NCBI RefSeq assembly: GCF_000383875.1
Contig: NZ_KB912885.1
Coordinates: forward strand, 1-50,320
Direction: 5' to 3'
Length of the DNA: 50,320 nt
DNA from: Caldibacillus debilis DSM 16016
GTDB taxonomy: Bacteria; Bacillota; Bacilli; Bacillales; Caldibacillaceae
The notes beneath the pieces were generated by a model. The model searched no databases, was not told the DNA's origin, and was given only the letters and a program-made list of their open reading frames with translations. How positions within the stretch are numbered: position 1 is the stretch's first letter; each line of letters opens with the position of its first letter. The position numbers and the translations under genes are program-made. Positions 8,767-18,758 of this stretch are shown here, piece by piece.

Positions 8767-9552
8767 TTATTTTTTCTTCTTGCCGCGTTCCACGTTCCGG
8801 TGGTAAATGATGTGCAAACCTTTCAATGTCAAAAACGGATCGATCATATCGATCATCTTCGATTCATTCGCGATCAGCGGCGCCAAGCCACCCGTCGCAA
8901 CGACCAACGGTTTTTCCTTGCACAGGCTTTTCATCCGGGTGACGATCCCTTCCACCAGGCCGACATAGCCGTAGACGATCCCCGCTTGCATGGCTTCCAC
9001 CGTATTTCGGCCGATGACGCTGCCGGGGGCGGCAATTTCGATCCTCGGCAGCTTGGAGGCCTTATTGTACAGGGCCTCCGCCGCGATTTGGATGCCCGGG
9101 GCGATCGCCCCGCCGAAATACTGCTTTTCCTCATTGATAAAGCAAAAGGTCGTCGCCGTCCCGAAATCGACAATGATCAGGGGAGTGCCGTACTCTTCAA
9201 TCCCCGCCACCGCGTTGACGATCCGGTCGGCGCCGATTTCCCGGGGATTTTCATATTTGATGTTCAGGCCGGTTTTGATTCCCGGGCCGACGATCAGCGG
9301 TTCCAGATGGAAGTATTTCGTGCACATCCGCTCCAGGGCGAACATGATCGGCGGCACCACCGACGATATGATGATGCCGTCGATGTCGGAAAAGGAAAGG
9401 CCGCCGTGGGCAAACAGGGATTTGATCAACATGCCGTATTCGTCTTCCGTCTTGTTGCGGTCCGTCTCAATCCGCCAATGGTGCACCAAGGAATCCTGTT
9501 TATAAACGCCCAACACGATATTGGAATTCCCCACATCCAATACAAGCAGCAT
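8767..9552 (-). CDS. coaX: Type III pantothenate kinase
   Basis: First step of coenzyme A synthesis: phosphorylates pantothenate with ATP, not inhibited by CoA in this type. 261 residues, ASKHA fold. [11 protein letters not shown] (5-15) is the phosphate-1 motif with the catalytic Asp, [10 protein letters not shown] near 108 and DFGTATTF near 129 are the other signatures. ATG preceded by GGTGAG. Forms a unit with hslO (25-nt gap). Confidence 0.97.
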   Translation of the reverse strand: MLLVLDVGNSNIVLGVYKQDSLVHHWRIETDRNKTEDEYGMLIKSLFAHGGLSFSDIDGIIISSVVPPIMFALERMCTKYFHLEPLIVGPGIKTGLNIKYENPREIGADRIVNAVAGIEEYGTPLIIVDFGTATTFCFINEEKQYFGGAIAPGIQIAAEALYNKASKLPRIEIAAPGSVIGRNTVEAMQAGIVYGYVGLVEGIVTRMKSLCKEKPLVVATGGLAPLIANESKMIDMIDPFLTLKGLHIIYHRNVERGKKKK

Positions 9553-10085
9553 AATCTCACCATCTCTTCATTTTTGAATGCTGCCAACATCTTACCACAA
9601 AAATGGTTCCGATGACAGCGAAGACGCCTGAAAAGGCCCGCGGCCCCCGGGATTGGGGTTTCCCCGCTCCGTTCTCATCCTCCGGGGCGAACCATCGGAC
9701 CTTTTCCAGAGGCTTCCCCTTTTCAAAGGGCCCCTCGTTATGCCGACGCTTAGTCCGCCTAGCGAAGAAAATTTTCCCGCAGGACCGGGGAAGCCCCGCG
9801 TCAACGGGCAACATCCGCCGTCCCTTCCGGGGCTTTTTCCCGGCGGCCGTCACATGCCGAGGTGGAGCGGCGAGGACGTGCGGATTTCCATAAAAAAAGG
9901 ATGACGGGTTCCGATGGCAAGGGCCCGCTTTCGCTCCCCTTTGCCCCATCACCGCGGAAGGGGAACGCTGCAAACCGCCGGGACCGCCAATCCTGGGGCG
10001 TATAACAAAGAGCGGCGACGCCCTTGTCCCAGCCGGCCGGCGGACCCGCCGCCCGCTTCCCGCCGCAAGGTCCCCAAAGCATGCC
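9553..10085. other. GC-rich 530-bp spacer between ftsH and coaX; no gene seen
   Basis: Open frames exist on both strands only because the DNA is GC-rich; none has a ribosome site or recognisable protein. An extended -10 (TGG-TAAGAT on the minus strand near 9591-9599) could start coaX. Inverted GGGAAGCCCCG/CGGGGCTTTTTCCC copies (about 9786-9852) can pair over a long loop. In B. subtilis this gap is much shorter. Confidence 0.5.
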
Positions 10086-10111
10086 AAAAAGCCGGCCCTC
10101 TTCAGGCCGGC
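10086..10111 (-). terminator. ftsH terminator
   Basis: Stem GCCGGCC/GGCCGGC (7 bp, loop TGAAGAG) followed by TTTTT on the minus strand, 7 nt past the ftsH stop. Confidence 0.9.
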
Positions 10112-10117
10112 CGACGT

Positions 10118-12079
10118 TTACAACGGATTATCCTCTTTCGTATCATCGTCCTGCTTCACGGAAATATTGACCTTCACCTTATCTTTCTCTTCGGCGGAAT
10201 CCACTTTCGCCTGTTTCTCTTCCGCCTGGTCCCCTTCCTCGCCGTCCTCTTCGGGAAGGGTGCCGTGATCAAACAAATGGCGGATCTGCTGGGCGTTCAA
10301 AGTCTCCACCTTCAGGAGGGCCTGGGCGATAACTTCCAGTTTGTCCCGATGTTCCAGCAGGATCTTTTTCGCCCTTTCATAGCACTCTTTGATGATCCGC
10401 TGGATTTCCAGGTCGATCTCATAGGCGATCTTATCGGAATAATTTTGTTCGCTGTGCAAATCGCGGCCGAGAAACACCTGGCCCTGGGATTGGCCGAATT
10501 GCAGCGGGCCCAGTTTTTCGCTCATGCCGAACTGGGTAACCATCCGCCTGGCGATGGAGGTGGCCCTTTCAAAATCGTTATGTGCGCCGGTGCTGACTTC
10601 GCCGAAGACGATTTCCTCCGCCACCCGGCCGCCGAGCAATCCGGTGATTTTATCCAGCAATTCCCGCTTCGTCATGAAATACCGGTCTTCCTTCGGAAGC
10701 ATGACCGCATACCCGCCGGCCTGGCCCCGGGGGACGATCGTCACTTTGTGGACCATATCGGCATCTTCCAGCACGAGGCCGATCACCGTATGGCCGCCCT
10801 CGTGGTAGGCCACGATCCGTTTTTCCTTCTCGGAAATGACGCGGCTCTTCTTCGCCGGCCCGGCAATGACCCGGTCCGTTGCTTCATCGATGTCCGACAT
10901 ATCGATCTTTTTCTTGTTTTGCCGGGCCGCAACCAGGGCCGCTTCATTCAGCAGGTTTTCCAAGTCGGCGCCGGAAAATCCCGGAGTTCTCATGGCGATG
11001 GTTTGCAGGTCGACCGATTTATCCAAAGGCTTGTTCCGGGCGTGAACGCGCAGAACCGCTTCCCTTCCCTTGACATCGGGCCGGTCCACGGTGATCTGCC
11101 GGTCAAAACGTCCCGGACGGAGCAGCGCCGGATCGAGGATATCCGGGCGGTTGGTGGCCGCGATGATAATGATCCCTTCGTTGGAGCTGAACCCGTCCAT
11201 TTCGACGAGCAGCTGGTTCAACGTTTGTTCCCGTTCATCGTGGCCGCCGCCGAGCCCGGCGCCGCGCTGGCGCCCGACCGCATCGATCTCATCGATAAAG
11301 ATGATGCACGGGGAGTTTTTCTTCGCCGTTTCAAACAAGTCGCGGACGCGGGATGCGCCGACACCGACGAACATCTCGACAAAGTCCGAACCGCTGATCG
11401 AGAAAAAGGGAACGCCCGCTTCACCGGCTACCGCCCGGGCAAGGAGGGTTTTTCCCGTTCCAGGAGGTCCGACCAATAAAACGCCTTTCGGTATGCGCGC
11501 CCCCAATGCGCTGAACCGCTTCGGGTCCTTTAAAAATTCAACGATTTCTTCCAATTCCTGCTTCTCTTCATCCGCTCCCGCCACATCCCGGAAACGGACT
11601 TTATTTTTGTCTTCGCTGTAAAGCCGGGCTTTGCTCTTCCCGAAGTTCATTACCCGGCTGCCGCCCCCTTGGGCCTGGTTCAACAGGAATATGATGAAAA
11701 AGAAAAGGATGACGAAGGGGATGATCGTCGTTAAAATTTGCAGCAATCCGCTCGTTTCTTTGGCCATCAGGATATCGAATTTTGTATCCGTTTCAATCGC
11801 CACTTGTTCGATCCGTTCCAAAGTGGCGGAACTGTTCCAAACATTGGTGGTGAAATTTTGGACTTCACCGTAGGTTTCCAATTTCCCCTTGATCGTGTAA
11901 ACCTGCCTCTCCGGCTGGGCGGTGAATTCCTTCACCTCTCCCTTTTCCAGATGGGTCATGAATTCATTAAAGGTCAGCTGTTTCGCGGTATCCTGACCCC
12001 TCGTGAACATGCTGAAGATTCCGATGATCACTAAAAAAACCAATAAATAAAAGATCGTGTTTCGGAAAATGCGATTCAT
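10118..12079 (-). CDS. ftsH: ATP-dependent membrane zinc metalloprotease FtsH
   Basis: Membrane-anchored hexameric AAA+ protease that removes misfolded and short-lived proteins; in Bacillus needed for sporulation and stress. 653 residues. TM helix 1 at 9-25, extracytoplasmic segment, TM helix 2 at about 111-133. Walker A GPPGTGKT at 204-211, Walker B IIFIDE at 259-264, arginine-finger RPGRFDR near 321-327, zinc site HEGGH at 426-430. The tail after 600 is acidic and Lys-rich, as in B. subtilis. ATG preceded by GGAGGAGG. Last gene of tilS-hpt-ftsH but with its own promoter. Confidence 0.99.
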   Translation of the reverse strand: MNRIFRNTIFYLLVFLVIIGIFSMFTRGQDTAKQLTFNEFMTHLEKGEVKEFTAQPERQVYTIKGKLETYGEVQNFTTNVWNSSATLERIEQVAIETDTKFDILMAKETSGLLQILTTIIPFVILFFFIIFLLNQAQGGGSRVMNFGKSKARLYSEDKNKVRFRDVAGADEEKQELEEIVEFLKDPKRFSALGARIPKGVLLVGPPGTGKTLLARAVAGEAGVPFFSISGSDFVEMFVGVGASRVRDLFETAKKNSPCIIFIDEIDAVGRQRGAGLGGGHDEREQTLNQLLVEMDGFSSNEGIIIIAATNRPDILDPALLRPGRFDRQITVDRPDVKGREAVLRVHARNKPLDKSVDLQTIAMRTPGFSGADLENLLNEAALVAARQNKKKIDMSDIDEATDRVIAGPAKKSRVISEKEKRIVAYHEGGHTVIGLVLEDADMVHKVTIVPRGQAGGYAVMLPKEDRYFMTKRELLDKITGLLGGRVAEEIVFGEVSTGAHNDFERATSIARRMVTQFGMSEKLGPLQFGQSQGQVFLGRDLHSEQNYSDKIAYEIDLEIQRIIKECYERAKKILLEHRDKLEVIAQALLKVETLNAQQIRHLFDHGTLPEEDGEEGDQAEEKQAKVDSAEEKDKVKVNISVKQDDDTKEDNPL

Positions 12080-12115
12080 CCCTGACCTCCTCCTAGGGGG
12101 AACAAACTATATTAA

Positions 12116-12145
12116 ATAGTATCATAGAAAATTGGGGCATTACAA
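12116..12145 (-). promoter_or_regulatory. Probable ftsH promoter
   Basis: TTGTAA (12140-12145), 18-bp spacer, TACTAT (12116-12121) with a TGA just before the -10. About 37 nt before the start codon. Confidence 0.5.
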
Positions 12146-12165
12146 GAAATTAACCGGCGGGCGCG

Positions 12166-12717
12166 TCACTTCGAATCGTCTTCCTGATAAACCTCCGGCT
12201 TTAATACCCCGACATAGGGCAGGTTCCGGTATTTTTCCTGATAGTCCAGTCCGTAGCCGACGACGAATTCGTTGGGGATGACAAAACCGACATAATCCGC
12301 TTCGATGTTCGTCTTTCTCCCCGACGGTTTATCCAGCAAAGTCACGATTTTGATCGATTTCGCCTTCCGGTATTTAAATAAATCGACCAAATAACTTAAG
12401 GTTAAACCGCTGTCGATAATGTCCTCGATAATTAGGATGTCCCTTCCTTCCACGGAAGTATCCAAATCCTTCAAAATTTTCACTTCGCCGGAAGAAACCG
12501 TTTTTCCCCCGTAGCTGGAAACGTCCATAAAGTCCATTTCCAAATAGGTATCCACCCGCTTCAACAGATCGGCCATAAAGGGCATGGCTCCCTTTAATAC
12601 GCCGACGGCAAGGGGAAATTTTCCCCTGTATTCCTCCGTCAATATTTTGGCCAATTCCTTGATTTTTGATTGAATTTCTTCTTCCGTGATCAAAATTTTT
12701 TCAATGTCTTGATTCAT
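12166..12717 (-). CDS. hpt: Hypoxanthine-guanine phosphoribosyltransferase
   Basis: Purine salvage: makes IMP and GMP from hypoxanthine or guanine and PRPP. 183 residues. PRPP loop IIEDIIDSG at 96-104 with both acidic residues, and catalytic flap region MDVSSYGG near 64-71. The start overlaps the tilS end by 17 nt. In B. subtilis the product binds TilS and activates ftsH, and all three genes are adjacent here too. Confidence 0.98.
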   Translation of the reverse strand: MNQDIEKILITEEEIQSKIKELAKILTEEYRGKFPLAVGVLKGAMPFMADLLKRVDTYLEMDFMDVSSYGGKTVSSGEVKILKDLDTSVEGRDILIIEDIIDSGLTLSYLVDLFKYRKAKSIKIVTLLDKPSGRKTNIEADYVGFVIPNEFVVGYGLDYQEKYRNLPYVGVLKPEVYQEDDSK

Positions 12718-14131
12718 CCATTTTTTCCTCCCTGGTGGTCGTATTCCTTCTATAGATCAGAACCGTGGCATTTTCTCCATCCTCTCCGGAAGCCTCACGG
12801 GACGATTTTTTCAATCCGGGGATCCAGAGGATCTCTCCGGCGGCGTCCGTGACAATCGGCCAAACGTTCCGTTCGTGAATCGGAATTTTCGCCTCGATGA
12901 AAATTTCCTTTACCTTTTTTGTTCCCCCGCTCCCCTTTTGCCGGATGCGGTCTCCTTCCCTTCTCGTCCTCACGTATAACGGCAGGGCCGTATTGTTCCA
13001 ATCAAGAAAAAAATATTCCTTTTCCGAAAGGGCGGCGGATTTTACCGGCCGTCCGGAATAAAGTTCGCCGCCGTTCGGCAAAGCGAGTTTTTCCGTGGGA
13101 TTCCATTCGAAGCAATAAGTTTCCTGGGGAAATCCGTAGTGAAAGATACACCGGTCATAGACGCGGGTCACCGTCAGCCCGCCGGGCAAGTTCAGCTCGC
13201 CCGACGGCCGCGGGCCGCCGATCAGATCCAAAATCGCCTCGATATGGCGAATGGAAAAGGGGGACGGTTGACCGTCTTTCCGGAAATGGCCGAGCACGAT
13301 GGAAATGCCCCTTCTTTGCAAAGGTCTGGGCAATCTGAGCAGGTCGGGGATTTTGATCCCGATTCTCTCCTTATTATTATTCGTTATGATTTTTTTCATT
13401 TCCTTTTTCGCCAATGTTTCCAAATAATCAAAATCCTCATGGAGAAACTCGCTCAGCCGTTGAAAATGGTCGTGGACGTGGCGGTCCTCCGCTTTCAGGA
13501 AAGGGAGAACGTGCTTCCGGAAGCGGTTCCTCGTGTAGATTTCCTTTTCATTGCTCGGGTCATAGACCGGCTGTAGGCCGTTTTTCCGGCAATACGCTTC
13601 GATTTCTTCCTTCGTGACGCATAAAAAAGGACGGATGATCCGGCCGCCGGCGAAATCCCGTTGCACCCGCATGCCCGCCGCGGCATCCACGCCGCTCCCC
13701 CTGGTCATCCTCATCAGCATCGTTTCCATCTGGTCATCCCCGTGGTGGGCCAGGGCAAGGGTTTCAATCCCGTTTTTTTCCATGACTTCCCGGAAAAAAG
13801 CGTAGCGCATCTGCCTGGCCAAATCCTGGGGATTCCCTTTTCTCTTTTCGACCTCCGCAGGCACGTCGATCCGCTTTCCGAAAAAGGGAACCTCCCATTG
13901 GCGGCAAATTTCTTCCACATATTTCATTTCTTCCAACGATTCCTTGCGGAACATGTGGTCGACATGGGCGGCGGAAAGGGTCAACCGCCAATCGTTTCGC
14001 CGCCGGACAAAAAAATATAACAAGGCCAGGGAATCGGGGCCGCCGGAAACGCCGATCAGCAGGCGGCTGCCCCTTTTTATCAAATCATGGCGACGGATGA
14101 AATCGATGACCTTTTTTTCCAAACTGCTCAT
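12701..14131 (-). CDS. tilS: tRNA(Ile)-lysidine synthase
   Basis: Converts C34 of tRNA-Ile(CAU) to lysidine so that it reads AUA. 476 residues, close to B. subtilis TilS. N-terminal PP-loop ATPase with SGGPDS at 29-34; HVDHMFR near 55 and the [13 protein letters not shown] segment near 191-203 are family-typical. The C-terminal domains hold [11 protein letters not shown] and [16 protein letters not shown] preceded by GAGGAG. First gene of tilS-hpt-ftsH. Confidence 0.97.
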   Translation of the reverse strand: MSSLEKKVIDFIRRHDLIKRGSRLLIGVSGGPDSLALLYFFVRRRNDWRLTLSAAHVDHMFRKESLEEMKYVEEICRQWEVPFFGKRIDVPAEVEKRKGNPQDLARQMRYAFFREVMEKNGIETLALAHHGDDQMETMLMRMTRGSGVDAAAGMRVQRDFAGGRIIRPFLCVTKEEIEAYCRKNGLQPVYDPSNEKEIYTRNRFRKHVLPFLKAEDRHVHDHFQRLSEFLHEDFDYLETLAKKEMKKIITNNNKERIGIKIPDLLRLPRPLQRRGISIVLGHFRKDGQPSPFSIRHIEAILDLIGGPRPSGELNLPGGLTVTRVYDRCIFHYGFPQETYCFEWNPTEKLALPNGGELYSGRPVKSAALSEKEYFFLDWNNTALPLYVRTRREGDRIRQKGSGGTKKVKEIFIEAKIPIHERNVWPIVTDAAGEILWIPGLKKSSREASGEDGENATVLIYRRNTTTREEKMDESRH

Positions 14132-14160
14132 GGACGGCTCCTCTTTTATTCCGGCTTTGC

Positions 14161-14187
14161 GCCGCAGGACCTTCCCGGTTCTGCGGC
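14161..14187 (-). promoter_or_regulatory. Hairpin in the tilS leader
   Basis: Perfect 7-bp stem GCCGCAG/CTGCGGC, with an inner ACC/GGT pairing, lies between the putative tilS promoter and its ribosome site. No T-run follows, so it is not a terminator on this strand. Confidence 0.4.
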
Positions 14188-14248
14188 CGCTTCCGTCTCC
14201 TTGCCTCGGTTAAAAGAATCAAAACACCATACTCGGAAGTTACAAAAA

Positions 14249-14257
14249 ATTATAGCA
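14249..14257 (-). promoter_or_regulatory. Possible extended -10 promoter of tilS
   Basis: TG-C-TATAAT on the minus strand, about 120 nt before the tilS start. A TTGATA lies upstream but at 21 bp, which is too far for normal sigma-A. Confidence 0.45.
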
Positions 14258-14291
14258 AAAAAACAAATGTTTGCCTATCAAAAACCTTCGT

Positions 14292-15248
14292 TCACGGCTG
14301 GATCTGCTGAAAAATATACAGGGCATAGACGCCGAGGATGAGCAGGACGACGATGACCGTCTCCCACATCCGGCCCTTTTTCCCGTCCCCCGTTTTTGCC
14401 GGATTCGCCCCTTGGCTTCTTCGCCTTTCCCCCGGTCGCCGTTCTTGGCCGTAAAGGGCATACAAGTCCCTTTTCATTTCCCCCGCCGCCGCATACTGTC
14501 CGGTCAGGGCGCGGATCAGCGGCGATTCATATCGCCGCAATCCTTCCTTATCCCGGATGGCCTTTTTCAATTGCCCGAGTCCCCCTTCCCGTTTCGGAAA
14601 ACGTTCCGGGTAATAGGCATTGATGATGATCATGGCAACGGAAAAGAGGTCGTAGGCGGGTTCCGCCTTCCGGTTTCCCAAGCCCCAATAGCCTCGGTCA
14701 AAAAACTCGGTGAATTCCTTGATCGCCCTTCCTTGCATCGTGGTCCCGCCGACATCGATGCATCGCAGCTTTACCGGGGAATCGGTGACGATCAAATTGT
14801 CCGGCTTTAAATCGCCGAATACCCAGCCGTTCTGATGCAACCCTTCCAAATGGGTCAACAGCTGGATCATCAGGACGGGAAGCCAGGCATAACCCCGCTG
14901 TTTTAAAAAGGTTAAAAAATGGGTGCCGCGGATGTATTCCATCACATAAAAGGGGACCGTTTCCCCATCCCGCACCCAATCGTCCACGTCCAATAACGAA
15001 GGCCCGAGGATCGAACCCCGGGCCTTGGCAAGACTTTTCAAAACATTGACTTCGGAAATGATCGTGCCGTTGTCCCCGCTCATTTTTACGGCCACTTCCC
15101 GGCCGCTCCCCAATGCCGCCGCCAAAAACACGACCCCGTTGGCTCCCCGCCCCAACGGTTTTTTCAATACGTAACGGTTTTTATGCCATTTCCCCGCAAT
15201 CGTTTCGCCGGCCAAGCTAAACGGATTCTTCAAAGGTTCCTTCATCAT
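14292..15248 (-). CDS. yabT: Membrane-anchored Ser/Thr protein kinase (YabT-like)
   Basis: Hanks-type kinase; B. subtilis YabT is a forespore kinase anchored by a C-terminal helix and stimulated by DNA. 318 residues. Gly-rich loop LGRGANGVVF (32-41), ATP lysine VAVKMS (Lys 55), catalytic loop FGDLKPDN (144-151) and metal motif DVG (165-167). Asp146, Lys148, Asn151 and Asp165 are kept, although HRD and DFG are altered to FGD and DVG. A hydrophobic helix at about 293-312 ends the protein. The start overlaps yabS by 32 nt, so translation is probably coupled. Confidence 0.93.
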   Translation of the reverse strand: MMKEPLKNPFSLAGETIAGKWHKNRYVLKKPLGRGANGVVFLAAALGSGREVAVKMSGDNGTIISEVNVLKSLAKARGSILGPSLLDVDDWVRDGETVPFYVMEYIRGTHFLTFLKQRGYAWLPVLMIQLLTHLEGLHQNGWVFGDLKPDNLIVTDSPVKLRCIDVGGTTMQGRAIKEFTEFFDRGYWGLGNRKAEPAYDLFSVAMIIINAYYPERFPKREGGLGQLKKAIRDKEGLRRYESPLIRALTGQYAAAGEMKRDLYALYGQERRPGERRRSQGANPAKTGDGKKGRMWETVIVVLLILGVYALYIFQQIQP

Positions 15249-15957
15249 TTCGCGTCAACAAACCCCTTATCAATGAGCGTTTTCGGTTAAATTGCCCGAT
15301 CGCCTCCCGGATCGCCGGCCCCGTCGGCGTCATGCCCTTCGATGCCAGCTTCGGCAGCAGCATGTTGATCGATTCCATTTTCGGCGTCCAATCCAGCAGT
15401 TTTTCGATTCCGTTCTTTTTCCCGGGAAATATAAAGAGGGAAAAGAGATTATTTCCTGCCCGTGAATTCAGGCTCAACGAGAGATCGAGCAAGGCTTCCT
15501 TGACGGTCGGCAGTTTGTATTTCATGCTGGCGCTCGTATCGACCAAGATGAGCACTTCCAGATTGGCCGTTTCATTCAATTCATCCACGACTTCCATGAT
15601 CTCGCTCCGCTTTTCGGGGGGAAGATCTTCCATCGTCACATCCCGTCCCAAAATCTGCTGGATTTCGCTGTTGACGATCCCCTGGATCGTTTGCGTCATC
15701 GCCTTCCTCGTCACCATCTGCACCGTCTGGGCCAGCTGTTTCGCGTAAACGATCTGGCTGATCCCGCCGCCGTTTGCCGCGATGCCTTCAATTTCCCGCA
15801 TTCCCTGATCGTCGATCACATCGTTTTCCATCACCCCGATCACATTGACCGTAATCCCGTGTTCGCGGGCCAACGCGGCCATGGCGACCGGGTCTTCGCC
15901 CTGGTTCGAACAGCCGTCCGTAATCAAAAGGATTTGTTTGATCGTTCCCGGTCTCAA
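15217..15957 (-). CDS. yabS: VWA-domain sporulation-region protein (YabS-like)
   Basis: 246 residues. The N-terminal half opens with ILLITDGCSNQG (9-20), which resembles the late Asp strand of a von Willebrand A fold. The MIDAS motif DTSAS appears only at 140-144, followed by a Thr/Pro-rich MTPTGPAI loop, so the metal-site pieces are in permuted order. TTG start at 15957 preceded by GGAGGGATT at good spacing. Lies between spoIIE and yabT as in B. subtilis. Ligand and exact function unknown. Confidence 0.9.
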   Translation of the reverse strand: MRPGTIKQILLITDGCSNQGEDPVAMAALAREHGITVNVIGVMENDVIDDQGMREIEGIAANGGGISQIVYAKQLAQTVQMVTRKAMTQTIQGIVNSEIQQILGRDVTMEDLPPEKRSEIMEVVDELNETANLEVLILVDTSASMKYKLPTVKEALLDLSLSLNSRAGNNLFSLFIFPGKKNGIEKLLDWTPKMESINMLLPKLASKGMTPTGPAIREAIGQFNRKRSLIRGLLTRNDEGTFEESV

Positions 15958-16027
15958 CGCAATCCCTCCATCCTAGTCTTGCTAACATCCTAGCCGAGAA
16001 TGGAAGGTTTTATACATGGCGCCGCGT

Positions 16028-16043
16028 TTTTCCCCGGGGAAAA
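16028..16043. repeat. Perfect 16-bp palindrome between spoIIE and yabS
   Basis: TTTTCCCC/GGGGAAAA without a loop, 24 nt after the spoIIE stop, flanked by further GCG-rich inverted sequence. It could be a weak terminator or mRNA end stabiliser; as DNA it could be a protein-binding site. Confidence 0.45.
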
Positions 16044-16066
16044 TGCGAATTTTCGCGCGCCGTTTT

Positions 16067-18535
16067 TCACGCCCCTTTTTCGGTTTTATAGGAATGGAAA
16101 GGAATCGACTTCCACTTCGGATTGTTATGCTTGATTTTCGCCACCACGATCGTCATATCGTCCAAAATCTTGCCGCTTCGTTGCCGGATGACATCCTCCA
16201 GCAGCAAATCGGCCACCGCCTGGGGATCGTCGGTTTCCATTTCGGCAAGCCTCCTTTTCAACCAGGCCTCCCCGTTTTCGGCCGCCTGCGGATCGTCCAA
16301 TACCCCGTCGGTCAGCATGATCAACAAATCTTCCGCTTTCAATTGTTCGCTGACCACATCCACTTCAAAATCCTGGACGATGCCGATCGGCAAATTGCTG
16401 GCCTGGACCTTGATCACCCGGTCCCCCCGCTTTATGAAGCTGGGGGATGAACCGATTTTGATAAATTTCGCCCGCGCATCCTGCAAATCGATCATCGCCA
16501 GATCCAGCGTGGCGAAAATTTCATCCGTCGTCCTCAAGCTGAGAACGGAATTGATGGACTTTATGGCGACCTCCTCGTCGATTCCGGACTGCAAGATTTT
16601 CTTCAATAAATCCAGCGTCTCCTGGCTTTCCCGGTGAGCCTTCTCCCCGTTTCCCATGCCGTCCGAGATGGCCAAGGCCAGTTTTCCCCTGCCCAATTCG
16701 ATCATCGAAAAGCTGTCTCCCGATAAGAACCCCCCGTCATACGCCGCATGGGCGACCCCCGTTTCCACCACATAGGCCTTTGCCGAACGAAAGGTGGCCT
16801 TGCAATATTCGTGGCGGACATGGGGGCAATTTTCCGAATAGACGATGATCGTTTCCCCCAAGATGTCGGAAAGGAGGGGGGCGATAAGTTTTTCGTTTTG
16901 CCCCATCCCGTCGCAATAGGGGATGGTAATGTCGATATCCACATTCCCCTCCTCGAGGCTGTATATCTCCACATCGCCGACGTCAATCCCGAAATTTTTC
17001 AGGCAATCGAAGATCTGTTCTTCCTGCTTGTCGAGATTCTCCCTTTCCTTCTGGATTTCCAGGGCGAAATTCCCCATCACTTTGGACACCCCGTATAACT
17101 GGTCCGCCACCAGCTTTCTCGTTTCCCAGACCTGCTTTTTCAATTTTTGATTCGCCTGATAGAAATGAAGTTCCTTTTGCATCAGGTCCAGCACTTTGCC
17201 GCTCTTGATGCAATGCCTGTCCCATTCCCGGCGGATCTTTTTCCGGACCGCCTTCTCCTCATTCAGTTCATTCATCATCGTTTTCATTAAACCATAGGTT
17301 TTATGAAAATCCTTCACCCAGCATTGTTCCTTTTTAAAACAGGTCTGGCAGGAGTTCTCCGTCACGTTGCTCAAGAAATAATCGACTTCCTCGTCCCTTT
17401 CCTCGTTCCGTTCCTGTTTTCCGAAGCTTTTGGCCAGCGCCAGGAAGATGGACGAATACTGTTCCACCCGTTTTGCGGTCACATCCCGCATGTTCCGCAA
17501 ATATTGCTGTTGTTCCAAGGCGTGCTCGGGGGTCCCGGGAATATTTTTGGCCAGAAAAGCGGTGAAACTTTTCGGCGTCATGAAAAAGAGCATAATCGCC
17601 GCGGCAGATTCGTATAATGTAACGGAAAGGCCGTGATCGTCCAAACGGTAAACCCCGATCAGCATCGTGGCGATGAACAGTCCGGCGGCAACCCCGAACC
17701 GTTTTCCATCCTTCAGCAGCCCGCCCAACAGCCCGGCGAAGGCCAAAAGGCTCATTTCCGAAAACATGCCGATATCGGCCAAGCCGAATATCAGGCCGGT
17801 GACGACCCCGACCGTCGAGCCGATGGCGGCTCCGGCAGTAAAGGAAAAAATTAAAATGAGATAACGGGCAAAGATATTGGCGACGGACAGCCCATCCATT
17901 TTCCAGTCGATCATCCCCGTCAGCATGGAGGCGAACAGGATGATCATGCACACGATCTCCTCCGTTTTGTAAGGCTGCCGCCGCCGCCCGGCTGCAAACA
18001 GGGGGATCGCCTGGAGAAAGATATAGGTTAGCACGAAACCGAGCCCGGCCTCCACCGCGGCCATCAGGAAATAAAAGGGCAGCACCCCGCCGTTTTTCAC
18101 CGCATCGACGATCAGCTTGCCGGCAAAGAGGGAAACGAATACGAGGCCGGGCGTCCAAAGGATGTTTTCCTTCGTCAACGGACGGGTCATTTTTTTCAGG
18201 ATGAAAAAGAAAAAAATGCTTCCCAACAGGGTGATGGCATGGATCACGGATACGGACAGCGCCCCGCTTTCGACGCCGATGAAAACGAGGGGCAAGCGGG
18301 CGGCCTGGAAAACGGAGATCGCCGCCAAAAAAGGCAGACTGAACGGGGCGAGCTCGGATAAGATAAACGCCCTTCCCAGCAGGAAACCCAGGATGAACAG
18401 CAATATCCCCCTCTTTAAAAAGATCTCCTTGATCTTGTTCACCAAATAGGCTTCCGAAAGCCGCAAAGACTGCCGCAGATCAAAAAACTTCCCATCCGGA
18501 ACCGGCGCGATCCATTGTTTTCCTGTATTTTCCAT
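16067..18535 (-). CDS. spoIIE: Stage II sporulation protein E, PP2C-type phosphatase
   Basis: Bifunctional sporulation protein: helps place the polar septum with FtsZ and dephosphorylates SpoIIAA to release sigma-F in the forespore. 822 residues (B. subtilis 827). About ten TM helices in the first 330 residues, a central Cys-containing and coiled region (about 330-560), and a C-terminal PP2C domain from about 590 with metal motif SDGMGNGEKAH (624-634) and LTDGVLDD near 743. ATG preceded by AAAGGGTGG. Its promoter shows direct Spo0A control. Confidence 0.98.
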   Translation of the reverse strand: MENTGKQWIAPVPDGKFFDLRQSLRLSEAYLVNKIKEIFLKRGILLFILGFLLGRAFILSELAPFSLPFLAAISVFQAARLPLVFIGVESGALSVSVIHAITLLGSIFFFFILKKMTRPLTKENILWTPGLVFVSLFAGKLIVDAVKNGGVLPFYFLMAAVEAGLGFVLTYIFLQAIPLFAAGRRRQPYKTEEIVCMIILFASMLTGMIDWKMDGLSVANIFARYLILIFSFTAGAAIGSTVGVVTGLIFGLADIGMFSEMSLLAFAGLLGGLLKDGKRFGVAAGLFIATMLIGVYRLDDHGLSVTLYESAAAIMLFFMTPKSFTAFLAKNIPGTPEHALEQQQYLRNMRDVTAKRVEQYSSIFLALAKSFGKQERNEERDEEVDYFLSNVTENSCQTCFKKEQCWVKDFHKTYGLMKTMMNELNEEKAVRKKIRREWDRHCIKSGKVLDLMQKELHFYQANQKLKKQVWETRKLVADQLYGVSKVMGNFALEIQKERENLDKQEEQIFDCLKNFGIDVGDVEIYSLEEGNVDIDITIPYCDGMGQNEKLIAPLLSDILGETIIVYSENCPHVRHEYCKATFRSAKAYVVETGVAHAAYDGGFLSGDSFSMIELGRGKLALAISDGMGNGEKAHRESQETLDLLKKILQSGIDEEVAIKSINSVLSLRTTDEIFATLDLAMIDLQDARAKFIKIGSSPSFIKRGDRVIKVQASNLPIGIVQDFEVDVVSEQLKAEDLLIMLTDGVLDDPQAAENGEAWLKRRLAEMETDDPQAVADLLLEDVIRQRSGKILDDMTIVVAKIKHNNPKWKSIPFHSYKTEKGA

Positions 18536-18570
18536 ATTTATTCCACCCTTTCGAACGGATTTTAAAACCC

Positions 18571-18603
18571 ATTATAAAGGGACAAGCGGCAAAACTTTGT
18601 CAA
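18571..18603 (-). promoter_or_regulatory. Spo0A-dependent sigma-A promoter of spoIIE (21-bp spacer)
   Basis: Perfect TTGACA (18598-18603) and TATAAT (18571-18576) are separated by 21 bp instead of 17. This unusual spacing is characteristic of spoIIE and spoIIG promoters in B. subtilis, which need phosphorylated Spo0A for activity. Confidence 0.88.
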
Positions 18604-18629
18604 ATTTGAAAATCGGAATCCAAAAAAAG

Positions 18630-18636
18630 TTCGACG
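18630..18636 (-). promoter_or_regulatory. Spo0A box-like site (one mismatch) near spoIIE promoter
   Basis: CGTCGAA, one change from the 0A box TGTCGAA, about 27 bp upstream of the spoIIE -35. Confidence 0.55.
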
Positions 18637-18732
18637 GGTCTCTACGCAAATAGGAAAAAAGCAAACATTTTTTCGAAGATTTTTGAAATGAAAAATGGAG
18701 GCCTTTCCCTTAAACCCCAGGGCGGCGGCCGG

Positions 18733-18739
18733 TTCGACA
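18733..18739 (-). promoter_or_regulatory. Spo0A box upstream of spoIIE
   Basis: Exact TGTCGAA in the context TTTGTCGAAC on the minus strand, about 130 bp upstream of the -35. Confidence 0.65.
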
Positions 18740-18758
18740 AATATTTTTAGCCTTCCCG

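Noticed and set aside
9914-11479. Long plus-strand open frame opposite ftsH
   Set aside because: Antisense to a conserved gene in a GC-rich region, His/Phe-rich translation with no domain and no ribosome site.
18630-18640. Additional 0A-like sequences (TTCGAAAAA) near the spoIIE promoter
   Set aside because: TTCGAA at about 18672 lacks the TGTC part; not counted as a Spo0A box.
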